DNA from: an uncultured Prochlorococcus sp.
Lineage (GTDB): Bacteria > Cyanobacteriota > Cyanobacteriia > PCC-6307 > Cyanobiaceae
DNA length: 64,000 nucleotides
Direction: 5' to 3'
Assembly: GCA_902628235.1 (NCBI GenBank)
Contig: CACOMD010000005.1
Coordinates: 1 to 64,000 of the forward strand
Shown: positions 26,731 to 36,267 of the stretch, piece by piece
Layout of the letters: each line of letters begins with the position of its first letter
Numbering within the stretch: position 1 is the stretch's first letter
Position numbers and translations under genes: made by a program
Notes under the pieces: generated by a model
Seen by the model: only the letters and a program-made list of their open reading frames with translations
Told to the model about the DNA's origin: nothing
Databases searched by the model: none

Positions 26731-26973
26731 TTAATTTTCCTCAATAGTATTTTTGTATTCATTTCTAATTTGTTTTAATAAATTCTTTCTGTCTATTGAA
26801 TAAATCATAGAATCTCTTTTATACAAATTAAATCTTTCTTTTTTAGTTAAATTCATCCAAGAATTTAAATTATTTTTATTAAATTTTAATCCATTTCTTT
26901 TTTTTAATATTTTATTAAAGTAATTAACCTTTATATAGGTAAATAACTTAGCTATTGATAACTTAATTCTCAT
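26731..26973 (-). CDS. Small basic protein coupled to hisS
   Basis: An 80-residue, highly basic protein (Lys/Arg/Asn-rich) with MNLTKKERFNLYKRDSMIYS in the middle. I do not recognise the family. Its ATG overlaps the hisS stop in an ATGA arrangement (plus 26970-26973), the classical translational coupling signal, which supports expression. The basic character suggests RNA or ribosome contact but that is speculation. Confidence 0.55.
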   Translation of the reverse strand: MRIKLSIAKLFTYIKVNYFNKILKKRNGLKFNKNNLNSWMNLTKKERFNLYKRDSMIYSIDRKNLLKQIRNEYKNTIEEN

Positions 26974-28265
26974 TTTTTAGCGGAAATATTTAAATTTAGA
27001 TTTTTTAAAATCCATTCTTCTAACTTAGCATTATCTTCTATTGATATTTTCAACTCATTATTATTTTCAATACTGTTATTAAATAATTTTATTGAAAATT
27101 CATTTTTCTTAGCCTCTTCATCTCCAATAACTACAACACTTTTTGCATTACATTTATTAGCTTTTTTAAATTGCCTTGAGAAAGAAGATCCACTTAAATC
27201 TAATTCTGTTATGAGATCAAAATTACTTAATATCCTTGATAAAGCTATTGCGAGCGATTCTGCTAATTGGCCCTTATTAACAATATAAATATCTGGATCT
27301 CTGCCTTTCTCTAAACTTGTCCCAGCTATTAATATCAATCTTTCTAATCCAATTGCGAAACCAATAGCGGGTGTTTTATCACCTCCCATTTGATCAATAA
27401 GATCATCATATCTCCCCCCTCCACAAACAGTCGCTTGAGATCCCAAGGCACTACTTGTAATTTCAAAAGCGGTATGACTGTAATAATCTAACCCTCTAAC
27501 CAATTTAAGATTTTCAACAAAAGGAATTTTTAAAAATTCGAGCTGGTTCTTTATAAATGAATATCTTTCTAAGCTTTTTTCAGATAAAAATTGATTTAAT
27601 TTTGGGGCATTTTCTAAAAGTCTCTGCGTATCAGGATTTTTTGTATCCAGTATCCTTAGGGGATTTTTATTTATTCTTGCCTTTGAGTCTTGATCAAGAT
27701 CATCAAAGTTATCTTTAAGCCATTTTAAAAAAGCTATTTTATAATTCTCTCTATCAGTTCTATCTCCAAGACTATTTATTTCTAAATTTAATTCACTTAT
27801 ACCTAATTTTTGCAATATGTCCCAAGCTAGAGTGATAATTTTGATATCACTATTAGGAGATTCATATCCTATGAATTCTACTCCTAACTGATGAAACTGC
27901 CGTTGCCTCCCTGCCTGTGGCCTTTCATATCTAAACATTGGCCCCATATACCATAATTTATTAAAAGTTCCTTTTAAATTACCATTATTAATAAGTGCTC
28001 TAGCTACTGAGGCAGTACCCTCAGGGCGAAGTGTGCACGATCTTTCACCTCTATCTAGAAATGTATACATTTCTTTGTTAACTACATCCGTACCTTCTCC
28101 AATACTTCTTATAAATAGTTCTGTCATCTCAATGATAGGGGTTCTTATTTCCTTCACATTTGCTCTTGATAATTGATCTTTTATAATATTTTCAACATTT
28201 TGCCATTTCTTCAATTGTTCAGGAAGAAGATCTGTGGTTCCTCTGAGATTTTTTAAGTTATTCAA
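26970..28265 (-). CDS. hisS: Histidyl-tRNA synthetase
   Basis: Class II aminoacyl-tRNA synthetase, 431 residues. Motif 1 around GTTDLLPEQL, motif 2 around FRYERPQAGRQRQFHQLGVE (about 112-131), the histidine-A loop VRGLDYYSHTAFE (about 259-271) and motif 3 PAIGFAIGLERL (about 301-312); a C-terminal anticodon-binding domain follows. Acts in the cytosol, charging tRNA-His. Start is TTG. The downstream small gene is coupled by a 4-bp overlap. Confidence 0.97.
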   Translation of the reverse strand: MNNLKNLRGTTDLLPEQLKKWQNVENIIKDQLSRANVKEIRTPIIEMTELFIRSIGEGTDVVNKEMYTFLDRGERSCTLRPEGTASVARALINNGNLKGTFNKLWYMGPMFRYERPQAGRQRQFHQLGVEFIGYESPNSDIKIITLAWDILQKLGISELNLEINSLGDRTDRENYKIAFLKWLKDNFDDLDQDSKARINKNPLRILDTKNPDTQRLLENAPKLNQFLSEKSLERYSFIKNQLEFLKIPFVENLKLVRGLDYYSHTAFEITSSALGSQATVCGGGRYDDLIDQMGGDKTPAIGFAIGLERLILIAGTSLEKGRDPDIYIVNKGQLAESLAIALSRILSNFDLITELDLSGSSFSRQFKKANKCNAKSVVVIGDEEAKKNEFSIKLFNNSIENNNELKISIEDNAKLEEWILKNLNLNISAKK

Positions 28266-28359
28266 GATAATAAATAATTCAAGATTTTAATTTTGAGTAA
28301 AGAATAAAGCTTAGTAGTACTCGTCATGTAGTAATTTTAACTTAAGAATCTTGTAAATT

Positions 28360-28788
28360 TTGGAAAAAGATAAAACATCAGATATTCAACATTGTGGAAC
28401 AAAACCCAAAAAAATTGCTTTTGGCATAGCACCACTTGGAATAATTTCTATTGGTATTGTTCCAATGGGTGTTGTAAGTATAGGAATTGTTCCAATGGGT
28501 GTTTTTTCTTTTGGAGCAGTTGCAATGGGTATTTTAAATTTATCTATTGTAGGGATGGGAATAATCTCTTCTGGTATTACCACAATGGGGGTTTGGGAAT
28601 ACTCACCTAGAGGAGGGACTCATAATCATAATTTAGAGAATAAATCTCTCCTTAAGAGGGAATCGAATTCAAAACAAACAAGTATACTTTTTGAAAATAG
28701 AATAGATGCAGAAAATAGAGCTAAAACAATTGGGTGCGAGGGGGCTCATAAGATGGGAGATAAGTGGATGCCATGTAATTCTCATTAA
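28360..28788 (+). CDS. Decapeptide-repeat membrane protein fused to DUF3721
   Basis: The 142-residue protein starts with TTG. After a 21-residue polar head come six consecutive 10-residue repeats: GIAPLGIISI, GIVPMGVVSI, GIVPMGVFSF, GAVAMGILNL, SIVGMGIISS and GITTMGVWEY (residues 22-81). They are exact in length and visible in DNA as 30-bp units. A polar linker and a C-terminal domain FENRIDAENRAKTIGCEGAH, then KMGDKWMPCNSH, match DUF3721, a small cyanobacterial domain with conserved Cys and His. The repeats could form a membrane-embedded or beta-solenoid-like hydrophobic block. Function is unknown; the C-terminal Cys/His set may bind metal. Confidence 0.75.
   Translation: MEKDKTSDIQHCGTKPKKIAFGIAPLGIISIGIVPMGVVSIGIVPMGVFSFGAVAMGILNLSIVGMGIISSGITTMGVWEYSPRGGTHNHNLENKSLLKRESNSKQTSILFENRIDAENRAKTIGCEGAHKMGDKWMPCNSH
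28423..28602 (+). repeat. Six 30-bp tandem repeat units inside the DUF3721 gene
   Basis: Six units of 30 bp encode the 10-residue repeats, the best conserved pair being units two and three, each with ATTGTTCCAATGGGTGTT. Later units have drifted (GGTATTACCACAATGGGGGT). The phase is kept exactly, with no indels across 180 bp, so selection on the repeat length is likely. Confidence 0.85.
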
Positions 28789-28806
28789 ATATATATAAAA
28801 AATATA

Positions 28807-29727
28807 TCAATTTAATATTTCAACTTTAAAGTCTAATTCTGTTGCTTCCGTTTCAGACAATTTCCTAGTCCATGCCCCCTGAACAGGGCTATTCCATCTG
28901 AAACCAGCATTTTTAGCCAATGATCTATCCTCATAACTAACTATTGCTTTATACAAATATTTAGGTTCGGTAGCTTTTAGTAAAATTTCTTCAAGATTAT
29001 CAATTTTCTTAAATACCTCTGAAATATAAAAACAGTCAGCTAAAGCCCTATGCAAATTCCACACTGGAATATTAAAACCTAATGCTAGATCTGTGACGGA
29101 TGGTCTACTTTTGATATTTTTTTTAAATGACCAATTTATATCTTCTAAACTACATATCCATTTTTTGTTTAGAAAAGGTAAATTATCTTTCCCGAACCAT
29201 TTCTTATCAAAAGCAGCATTATGAGCAACTATAAAATCACTGGTTTCAACAAGTTTTAAAAAGAATTGAACACCCTCTTTCCAGGGTTGGTTAACATTTG
29301 AAACATCCACAGATATTCCATTAATAAATTCAGCAGCATTTGACTCTACTGGCAATAAAAAAGATAATTGTGAAAGAACCGATTTGAAAGGAACATTAAA
29401 GAGGATACAACCTATCTCAATGACTTCATCATTATTTTCATCTAATCCAGTAGTTTCGGTATCTAATATGAGAATTGATTCAATAGATTTTTTATTGGGA
29501 TGAGTATCAATAATCAAATTATCTGATTGAATTAACCTATTTTTATTAGATATTTTCTTAAAATTTTTGTTAAGGAAATCAAGTTGATCTAAATTATTGT
29601 TACTAAAATTTTCCAACTTTAATGCATAAATTACTAATTTTATATTGACGCATTTAGTAAAAATTTCTTTTAAATTAATATTAATTAAATAATCTAGGAA
29701 AATATTTTTTAACTTCACGATAATCAA
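28807..29727 (-). CDS. DEDDh 3'-5' exonuclease with DUF5710-like tail
   Basis: A 306-residue exonuclease related to DNA polymerase III epsilon. Catalytic Asp/Glu in LILDTETTGLDENNDEVIEI (about 102-121), Asp in VAHNAAFDKKWF and His/Asp in WNLHRALADCFY. The C-terminal 45 residues (SYEDRSLAKNAGFRWNSPVQ then GAWTRKL) resemble the DUF5710 fold, which occurs with DNA-processing enzymes. The first 90 residues are AT-driven sequence without motif and the true start may be internal; the track begins at TTG. Role in repair or RNA maturation unknown. Confidence 0.8.
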   Translation of the reverse strand: MIIVKLKNIFLDYLININLKEIFTKCVNIKLVIYALKLENFSNNNLDQLDFLNKNFKKISNKNRLIQSDNLIIDTHPNKKSIESILILDTETTGLDENNDEVIEIGCILFNVPFKSVLSQLSFLLPVESNAAEFINGISVDVSNVNQPWKEGVQFFLKLVETSDFIVAHNAAFDKKWFGKDNLPFLNKKWICSLEDINWSFKKNIKSRPSVTDLALGFNIPVWNLHRALADCFYISEVFKKIDNLEEILLKATEPKYLYKAIVSYEDRSLAKNAGFRWNSPVQGAWTRKLSETEATELDFKVEILN

Positions 29728-29750
29728 ATCCCAGTAAATTTGAAAAGTAA

Positions 29751-30473
29751 ATGATCTTCAAAAAATTCCAATTTAATACAAATTGTTATTGGCCATCAAA
29801 TCCTAAAAAAATTATTGAATTTATTGGTGGAAGTTATTTAGCGACTAGACCTGATTTCACATATAAAAGATTTATTGAAAATTTACTAAAAAAAAATTAT
29901 GCAGTCCATGCATATCGATATATCCCTCAGTTTGATCATCAAGAAATATCTTATAACGCATTAAAAGATTTAAAAAGCTGCAAAAGAAGCCTCTTTAAGA
30001 GACTTAATAAAGAGCTTAAGACAGTAAGAATAGGTCACAGTTTAGGATGTAAAATTCACCTAATAAGTCCAGATGGAGGAAGGAATTGCGAAAAATTTAT
30101 ATCTATAAGTTTTAATAACTTTTCTGCAAATAATTCAATTCCTCTTTTAAAAAATATGTCACAAAAATTTGAATTTAGAAGTGAATTCAGTCCCAGCCCA
30201 AAGAGAACGCTAAAAATTATTAACAATTCATATATCCAGAATAAAAATTTACTGATAAAGTTTGATGATGATAATTTAGATCAAACTGAATCTCTTCTCT
30301 CGACATTAAGACTCAGAGAAAATGACCTTAGCAAAGGATTATTAATGAAAGGTAATCATACTTTAATTGCTAGTGCAGGTTTAAGAGAAGACTTACTTGG
30401 CAAATGGGCTGATGATAATCTAAAGAAAAAAACAATCGAAAAAATTTCTAATTTAATAGATAATTTTACTTAA
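29751..30473 (+). CDS. DUF1350 alpha/beta-hydrolase-like protein
   Basis: Cyanobacterial and plastid DUF1350 protein, 240 residues. Features are [20 protein letters not shown] (18-37) and the nucleophile-elbow-like [13 protein letters not shown] (about 93-105), with a possible catalytic His late in [10 protein letters not shown]. This looks like an alpha/beta hydrolase with Ser in GHSLG. Substrate unknown. Divergent from the exonuclease with a 23-bp spacer; the last 4 bp overlap the acs 3' end. Confidence 0.85.
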   Translation: MIFKKFQFNTNCYWPSNPKKIIEFIGGSYLATRPDFTYKRFIENLLKKNYAVHAYRYIPQFDHQEISYNALKDLKSCKRSLFKRLNKELKTVRIGHSLGCKIHLISPDGGRNCEKFISISFNNFSANNSIPLLKNMSQKFEFRSEFSPSPKRTLKIINNSYIQNKNLLIKFDDDNLDQTESLLSTLRLRENDLSKGLLMKGNHTLIASAGLREDLLGKWADDNLKKKTIEKISNLIDNFT

Positions 30474-32452
30474 GTATCTTCTTTCAATTTTTCCAACACT
30501 GAACTATCTTCTAAAGTACTAATATCACCACTTACTTTTTCTCCTGAAGCTAAAGATCGTAAAATTCGTCTCATAATTTTTCCACTTCTAGTCTTCGGAA
30601 GTGAGTCAGAAATGATAATTTTCTCAGGCTTAGCGATTATTCCAATCTCATTAACAACATGCTGCTTTAAGTCATTAATCAAATTTAAAGATTTCTGAAA
30701 ATTTTTCTCTAGAGAAACAAAGGCAACTATAGATTCCCCTTTAATAGTATCTTTTCTACCAACCACTGCAGCTTCTGCAACCGATTCATGACTTACTAAT
30801 GCTGATTCTATTTCCATAGTGCCAAGTCTATGACCAGAAACACTTATAACATCATCAACTCTTCCCATTATCCATAAATACCCATCACTATCAATACGTG
30901 CACCATCTCCTGCGAAATAAACGTAATTTTTATCCTTCAAAGGGAAAAATTCCCAATAATTTTTTTTAAACCTATCTGGGTCACCATGAATAGTTCGCAT
31001 CATTCCTGGCCAAGGTTTCTTAATTATTAAATATCCTCCCTCATTTGAAGTTACTTCTTCACCTTCTTTATTCACAATTGAAACTTCTATACCTGGAAGT
31101 GGAAAAGTAGCTGAGCCAGGCTTAGCATCAACAGCCCCAGGAATAGGACTTACCATTATCCCTCCAGTTTCTGTTTGCCACCAGGTATCAACAATTGGAC
31201 ATTTATCATTACCTATTACATTCTTATACCAAACCCAAGCTTCAGGATTAATAGGTTCTCCCACTGTTCCCAAAAGCCTCAAACTTGAAAGATCATATTT
31301 GTCTGGAATTTCTCGCCCAGACTTCATGAAAGATCTTATAGCAGTTGGAGCAGTATAAAAAATAGATACTTTATATTTTTGAATAACTTCCCAAAAAGCC
31401 CCAAGATTAGAGGCTCTTGGAACTCCTTCATACATTAAAGTTGTAGCTCCATTTGATAAAGGACCGTAAACTATATAGGAATGTCCCGTTATCCAACCTA
31501 CATCAGCAGTACACCAATATATATCGTCATTTTTTATATCAAAAACCCATTTAAAAGTTAAATGTGACCATAAATTATAACCTGCAGTAGTGTGAACTAC
31601 ACCTTTAGGTTTTCCTGTTGAACCTGAAGTATATAGTACAAATAATCTATCTTCACTATTCATTATTTCTGGCTCACACCACTCATCTTGATTTTTCAAC
31701 AATTCATGCCACCACAAATCTCTAGATGGATCCATATAAATTTCTTTTTTGATTCTTTGTACAACAATAACCTTTTCAACTATTTCATTTGCACCAGCTT
31801 CAAGAGCTAAATCGACTGCCTTCTTTAATTGAATTTCTTTATCTTTTCGATAACCGCCATCTGCTGTAATTACAAACTTTGCATTTCCATCAATCAATCT
31901 ATCTTTCAAGGATTCAGAAGAGAAGCCTCCAAAAACGACTGAGTGCTGGGCTCCAATTCTTGCACAAGCAAGCATTGCAAACATAGCTTCAGGTATCATT
32001 GGCATATAAATACAAACCAAATCACCTTTCTTTACTCCTATTGATTTAAGTCCATTAGATGATTTACAAACTTCTTTAAGGAGCTCGCTATAGGTAAATT
32101 TTTTATCATCACCAGGTTCCCCTTGCCATATCAAAGCTGTTTTATCTGCAAGACCATTTTTTATATGCCTATCTAAGCAATTATATGAAATATTAAGTTT
32201 ACCTTCTGGAAACCAGTTAAAAAAAGGAGCATTTTTATCATCTAAAACAGTCTGATATGGCTCAAACCAATCTATTTCAGATTTAGCATAATCGTCCCAA
32301 AATTTTATTGAATCTTTTTTTGCCGCTTGTTTTAAATCAATTAATTCTTTAAAGTTTTTGATTAAAGCATTTTTAGAAAACTCTTTTGATGGAGGGAAAA
32401 TCCTATTTTCTTCAAGAATATTATTTATTGAATTTTTTTTGTTAAGTTTCAT
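30470..32452 (-). CDS. acs: Acetyl-CoA synthetase
   Basis: Converts acetate, ATP and CoA to acetyl-CoA. The 660-residue length and ANL motifs fit: P-loop [17 protein letters not shown] (about 267-283), [28 protein letters not shown] (about 415-424), and the C-terminal acetylation-site lysine in [14 protein letters not shown] (about 619). It is the last gene of a minus-strand run that begins at comB; 57 bp separate it from the prenyl synthase. It may recycle acetate formed in the acetylhomoserine pathway or leaked during growth. Confidence 0.96.
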   Translation of the reverse strand: MKLNKKNSINNILEENRIFPPSKEFSKNALIKNFKELIDLKQAAKKDSIKFWDDYAKSEIDWFEPYQTVLDDKNAPFFNWFPEGKLNISYNCLDRHIKNGLADKTALIWQGEPGDDKKFTYSELLKEVCKSSNGLKSIGVKKGDLVCIYMPMIPEAMFAMLACARIGAQHSVVFGGFSSESLKDRLIDGNAKFVITADGGYRKDKEIQLKKAVDLALEAGANEIVEKVIVVQRIKKEIYMDPSRDLWWHELLKNQDEWCEPEIMNSEDRLFVLYTSGSTGKPKGVVHTTAGYNLWSHLTFKWVFDIKNDDIYWCTADVGWITGHSYIVYGPLSNGATTLMYEGVPRASNLGAFWEVIQKYKVSIFYTAPTAIRSFMKSGREIPDKYDLSSLRLLGTVGEPINPEAWVWYKNVIGNDKCPIVDTWWQTETGGIMVSPIPGAVDAKPGSATFPLPGIEVSIVNKEGEEVTSNEGGYLIIKKPWPGMMRTIHGDPDRFKKNYWEFFPLKDKNYVYFAGDGARIDSDGYLWIMGRVDDVISVSGHRLGTMEIESALVSHESVAEAAVVGRKDTIKGESIVAFVSLEKNFQKSLNLINDLKQHVVNEIGIIAKPEKIIISDSLPKTRSGKIMRRILRSLASGEKVSGDISTLEDSSVLEKLKEDT

Positions 32453-32538
32453 TTTTTTTTGTATTAATTAAATTGAAGCAAAAATATTAAAATTTCCAAC
32501 AAAAATTTAACGGTATTTAAATAAATATATTTATTTCT

Positions 32539-33510
32539 CTAGTAAAGACGACTCAATACAAATTCAGGTAATGCCATTAGTGCCCTTTTATACTCTGATT
32601 CAGGTAGCCATAAAATTGCATCTTTTGAATGAGTAGCAAAATCTTCAGCCAATATCCTTGATTTCTTGATGGCACCAGAACTCATAATTATTTCTAATGC
32701 ATCATTTAAATCATCTTTTTCTGCTAATTCTCTATTAATTAAAACGGATAAATTTTTATTCTCCTCTAAGGCATATAAAACTGGAGCTGTTAAATAGCCA
32801 CTTGCAAGATCACTTACGGCTGGTTTTCCTAACTGTTTATCATTTCCTGTGAAATCTAAAATATCATCTACTACTTGAAATGCTAAACCAATATTTTTTC
32901 CAAATTCATAAAGCATCTCCAATTTATCACCACTAATTTCACTTAAAACACCTGCTGCTTTGCAACTATTAGCTATAAGTGATGCTGTTTTGCAATAACT
33001 TTTATTTATATATTTTGAAAAAGTCTGACCAGAATCATATCTATTTAAATTTTGCTTAATTTCTCCCTCAGCTAAATCCATAATCACTCTACTCAATAAT
33101 TTAACTACATCAACGTTATCCAAATTTGCTAAATGCCAACTAGATTGAGCGAACAAAAAATCTCCAGCAAGAACAGCGACCCTCGTATTAAATCTACTAT
33201 GAACTGTCTCAACTCCTCTTCTCATAGAAGATTCATCAACTACATCATCATGAACTAATGATGCTGTATGAATCATCTCAGTTATTTCTGCCAATCTTTT
33301 ATGTTTTGTTGATAAAGAAGAATCAACTGAAATAGCTTTTGAAATTAATAAAACAATGCCTGGTCTTAACCTTTTTCCCCCTGCAGAAAATAAATGCTCT
33401 GCAGCAGCTTGTAATATAGGGTGTCCAGCCCCAATTAAATTTTTCAACTCTAAGACAAGATCTTCAAGATCTTTCTCAACTGGTTGTAATAGCTCTGTTA
33501 CTGTCTTCAT
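32539..33510 (-). CDS. sds: Polyprenyl (solanesyl) diphosphate synthase
   Basis: Trans-prenyltransferase, 323 residues, making the long isoprenoid tail of plastoquinone. Both aspartate-rich motifs are present: SLVHDDVVDESSMRRG (first DDxxD) and FQVVDDILDFTGND (second). The GGKRLRPGIVLL motif for IPP binding is near residue 50. The track starts at GTG 33522, but the ATG at 33510 is preceded by GGAGGT with four bases between, so I take ATG. It sits downstream of murI (27-bp gap); solanesyl versus other chain length is family inference. Confidence 0.93.
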   Translation of the reverse strand: MKTVTELLQPVEKDLEDLVLELKNLIGAGHPILQAAAEHLFSAGGKRLRPGIVLLISKAISVDSSLSTKHKRLAEITEMIHTASLVHDDVVDESSMRRGVETVHSRFNTRVAVLAGDFLFAQSSWHLANLDNVDVVKLLSRVIMDLAEGEIKQNLNRYDSGQTFSKYINKSYCKTASLIANSCKAAGVLSEISGDKLEMLYEFGKNIGLAFQVVDDILDFTGNDKQLGKPAVSDLASGYLTAPVLYALEENKNLSVLINRELAEKDDLNDALEIIMSSGAIKKSRILAEDFATHSKDAILWLPESEYKRALMALPEFVLSRLY

Positions 33511-33514
33511 ATTT

Positions 33515-33520
33515 ACCTCC
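33515..33520 (-). promoter_or_regulatory. Strong Shine-Dalgarno deciding the sds start
   Basis: GGAGGT on the minus strand, followed by AAAT and then ATG. It is the best anti-16S match at a gene start that I found in this AT-rich window and sets the start of the prenyl synthase at 33510. Confidence 0.85.
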
Positions 33521-33537
33521 ACTACATACTAAAGGAA

Positions 33538-34329
33538 TCATGCCTCTCTCCGTAGGTTAACTAAAGTAATTTTTTTATTAATTTTTAACCAATTTGTCAC
33601 TTTGATAGAAAATTCGTCAATCTTTCCAGTAGCAAAAAATTCTACATTGTCATATTTATTACTATTATAAAATTTTTCTATTGGATTAAAAAATTTATTT
33701 AAGTTATTTATAAGAGCTATTGAAGGATCAATAATTTTTATATCTGACGCTATTTTTTTTCTTAGAATTTCAGCTATCAATGGATAATGACTACATCCTA
33801 GGATTATTTCATTAACATTCTCTTTTATTAAAGGCCTTAAATATAAATCTGCGAGGTAATTTATTTTTTTATAATCAATAGAATTTTTTTCTATTTCAGA
33901 TACAAATTTTGGACATGATTGCTGGAAGACTTTGACTTCTGGATTTATTTTGTTAATAATAATTTTATAAAAAGATGATTTAACAGTTGCAGTTGTTGCG
34001 AGTATGCCAATTGAATTAGATGTAATAGTCTCAGAAACGGAAGTTATTAAATCAAAACAAGGTATCTTTAAAGTATTCTTCACAAGATCTAAAGCACAAG
34101 CATTTGTTGTATTGCAAGCAATTAAAAGTGCATCAAGGTCTTTTTCTTTAAACCAATTTGATATTTGAATTGCGATATTTCTAATCTCAATATCACTTTT
34201 TTCTCCATATGGATTTCTAGCAATATCCGCTAAATAAATAACATCAACATCTGTTCTTGTTGAAAGGAGTGAGTTTAAAACACTAAAGCCTCCAATACCA
34301 CTATCAAATATTCCTAATCTTATTTTCAA
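33538..34329 (-). CDS. murI: Glutamate racemase
   Basis: Makes D-glutamate for peptidoglycan. The 263-residue protein has LGIFDSGIGGFSVL (6-19), the first catalytic Cys in IACNTTNACALDLV (about 71), and the second in ILGCSHYPLIAEIL (about 181). TTG start overlapping the amidase stop by 4 bp (TTGA), suggesting coupling. It is in a conserved cell-wall plus isoprenoid operon. Confidence 0.95.
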   Translation of the reverse strand: MKIRLGIFDSGIGGFSVLNSLLSTRTDVDVIYLADIARNPYGEKSDIEIRNIAIQISNWFKEKDLDALLIACNTTNACALDLVKNTLKIPCFDLITSVSETITSNSIGILATTATVKSSFYKIIINKINPEVKVFQQSCPKFVSEIEKNSIDYKKINYLADLYLRPLIKENVNEIILGCSHYPLIAEILRKKIASDIKIIDPSIALINNLNKFFNPIEKFYNSNKYDNVEFFATGKIDEFSIKVTNWLKINKKITLVNLRREA

Positions 34330-35411
34330 CCTACTCTCTTAAAATATTCAAGAATACCTTTAGCTATTGCAAAAGCAACTCTTCTTCTATGAATTTTCTT
34401 TTCAAGCCTTCTTGCATCTAATCTACCCGTAACAAAACCTATCTCTGCAAGAACTGCAGGCATATTAGTTTTTTTAATTACAAAATATCTCCCTCTCCTG
34501 ACTCCTCTATCAGGACTACCTGGAGAAACTTTTAATATCTCTTTTTGTATTTTCTCAGCTAAAAGTCTTCCTTTCCATCCAGAGTAATAAAAAGTCTCAA
34601 TTCCATTTATATTTCTTTTTTTTCCTCTTGAAGCATTTGCGTGAATACTAACGAAAATATCTGAATTTATTTTATTTGCTAGAGCAACCCTAGGGGACAA
34701 ATCTACATCTACCTCTTTATTTCTGGTCATCTTCACACTAATACCTTTTTCCTGGAGCAATTTGGTAACAATCTTTGAGACATCCAAAACAATATCAGTT
34801 TCTTTTAAACCATCTATTCCCACAGCTCCAGAATCTGGACCGCCATGTCCAGGGTCAATAACTACAGAATATTTATTTCTTTTAATATTAGGAAGATCTG
34901 CAATACGCAAATCGATATCTCTTAAGCTTCTTAACTCTTGTTTTTTAGGAAATGAAACAGAAGTTTTTGAGACATTCCCTTCCTTCATTGTCCTAAAAGA
35001 ATTTAGTGGAAAAGAAGTGAGTTTTATTTTCCACTTATTTTCATCTACGCCGATCAACTTTAATTGATAGGGATTAATACTTTTTTGAGGCGCAAATTCA
35101 ATAACTAATCTAGTTATGCCGCTAATAGGCTTTCCTAATCTAATTTCTTTTACAGGTCCATTTCCTTTTATTGTTCTTGGATTAAGTAATTCTCCCTTAA
35201 AATCAACCCAGAACCTATCACCATAGAGTTGATTAGCTTTTTGATAATAAGCTTTTAAATATGCATTTTTTTTGGTTCTCAGTTCTAAAACTCCATTTGA
35301 CTTGAGGGACCAAGCGGCTAGTGCACTAGAAGATGAAACAGGTAGACATGTACTATTTAGAAGAAAAATTAGAGGTAAAAATCTAGTAAAATAACTATTT
35401 ACTTTACCCAT
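34326..35411 (-). CDS. N-acetylmuramoyl-L-alanine amidase (Amidase_3)
   Basis: Zinc amidase that splits peptide stems from muramic acid in cell division or wall turnover, 361 residues. A signal or anchor segment (FTRFLPLIFLLNSTCLPVSS) starts it, an AMIN-like beta region follows (about 30-150), and the catalytic domain begins VVIDPGHGGPDSGAVG (about 183-198) with Zn ligands in DPGHGG, Glu in GLKETD and His in FVSIHANAS; the last catalytic Glu is in VLAEIGFVTG (about 325). It resembles AmiC. The start codon overlaps the nitrilase stop by one base (TAATG). Confidence 0.93.
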   Translation of the reverse strand: MGKVNSYFTRFLPLIFLLNSTCLPVSSSSALAAWSLKSNGVLELRTKKNAYLKAYYQKANQLYGDRFWVDFKGELLNPRTIKGNGPVKEIRLGKPISGITRLVIEFAPQKSINPYQLKLIGVDENKWKIKLTSFPLNSFRTMKEGNVSKTSVSFPKKQELRSLRDIDLRIADLPNIKRNKYSVVIDPGHGGPDSGAVGIDGLKETDIVLDVSKIVTKLLQEKGISVKMTRNKEVDVDLSPRVALANKINSDIFVSIHANASRGKKRNINGIETFYYSGWKGRLLAEKIQKEILKVSPGSPDRGVRRGRYFVIKKTNMPAVLAEIGFVTGRLDARRLEKKIHRRRVAFAIAKGILEYFKRVG

Positions 35412-36238
35412 TATTTTGCAAATATATTTTTTTTTCTATGTTTTAAACTAGGCATTTGTTCTCTAATTTTTTTTACTCTTGCCTTATCAGCAGGTGCAAT
35501 AGCGGCACCTTGAGTTTTACCTGCATCTGAGAGAACAGTCCCCCAAGGATCAATAACCATTGCATGACCGTGACTCTGTCTTCTTCCATAATGAATACCA
35601 GTCTGTGCAGGTGCAACTACGTAAGCAGTATTTTCGATTGCTCTTGCTTGAAGTAGAATTTGCCAATGATCCTTACCTGTAAAAGCAGTGAAAGCAGCAG
35701 GTATCATTAATAATTCTGCTCCGTTGTCCGAGAGATAGCGATAAAGCTCAGGGAATCTTACATCGTAACAAATTGATAATCCAACCTTACATAAACCAGG
35801 GATATCAATAATAGGTGGCTTCTCTTCTCCTGATAAAATAGTTGATGACTCTTTATATAAATTTCCATCAGGTAGATCTACATCAAAAAGATGAATTTTA
35901 TCGTATTGACCGATTATCAAACCATCTTTTCCATATAAAGCAGATCTATTAAGTATATGAGAATTATCTCCTGCAGGGACAGGATATCCACCTCCCAAAA
36001 GAAAAACTTGATATCTTTGCGACATCGTTTTGAGAAAATTAGCGCATTTAACAGATAACTCGCCAGATAATTTAAGTTTTTCAGAATCATCTCCCAAAAA
36101 TGCAAAATTTTCAGGTAACCCTATTAATTCAGCACCTCTTCTTGTCGCTAATTCAATTTGTTCCTCAGCTTCTGCAAAATTAGAATCAACATTAGAAGTA
36201 CTTGTTATTTGTAATGCTGCGACAAGGAAATCAGTCAA
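35411..36238 (-). CDS. Carbon-nitrogen hydrolase (nitrilase family)
   Basis: A 275-residue nitrilase-superfamily amidase. The Glu-Lys-Cys triad is visible: Glu in LIGLPENFAFLG (about 42), Lys in GQYDKIHLFDV (about 115) and Cys in GLSICYDVRFPEL (about 154). This layout resembles Nit1/Nit2 omega-amidase-type proteins acting on deaminated glutathione or alpha-ketoglutaramate; exact substrate unknown. TTG start. Upstream of the amidase by a 1-bp overlap and 30 bp downstream of comB. Confidence 0.92.
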   Translation of the reverse strand: MTDFLVAALQITSTSNVDSNFAEAEEQIELATRRGAELIGLPENFAFLGDDSEKLKLSGELSVKCANFLKTMSQRYQVFLLGGGYPVPAGDNSHILNRSALYGKDGLIIGQYDKIHLFDVDLPDGNLYKESSTILSGEEKPPIIDIPGLCKVGLSICYDVRFPELYRYLSDNGAELLMIPAAFTAFTGKDHWQILLQARAIENTAYVVAPAQTGIHYGRRQSHGHAMVIDPWGTVLSDAGKTQGAAIAPADKARVKKIREQMPSLKHRKKNIFAK

Positions 36239-36267
36239 TGTTTTAACTCCAGAAATAATAAAATCAT

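Noticed and set aside
28386-28610. ORFs on other frames over the 30-bp repeats
   Set aside because: They are shadows of the repeat array; codon content is driven by the tandem units and there is no independent start context.
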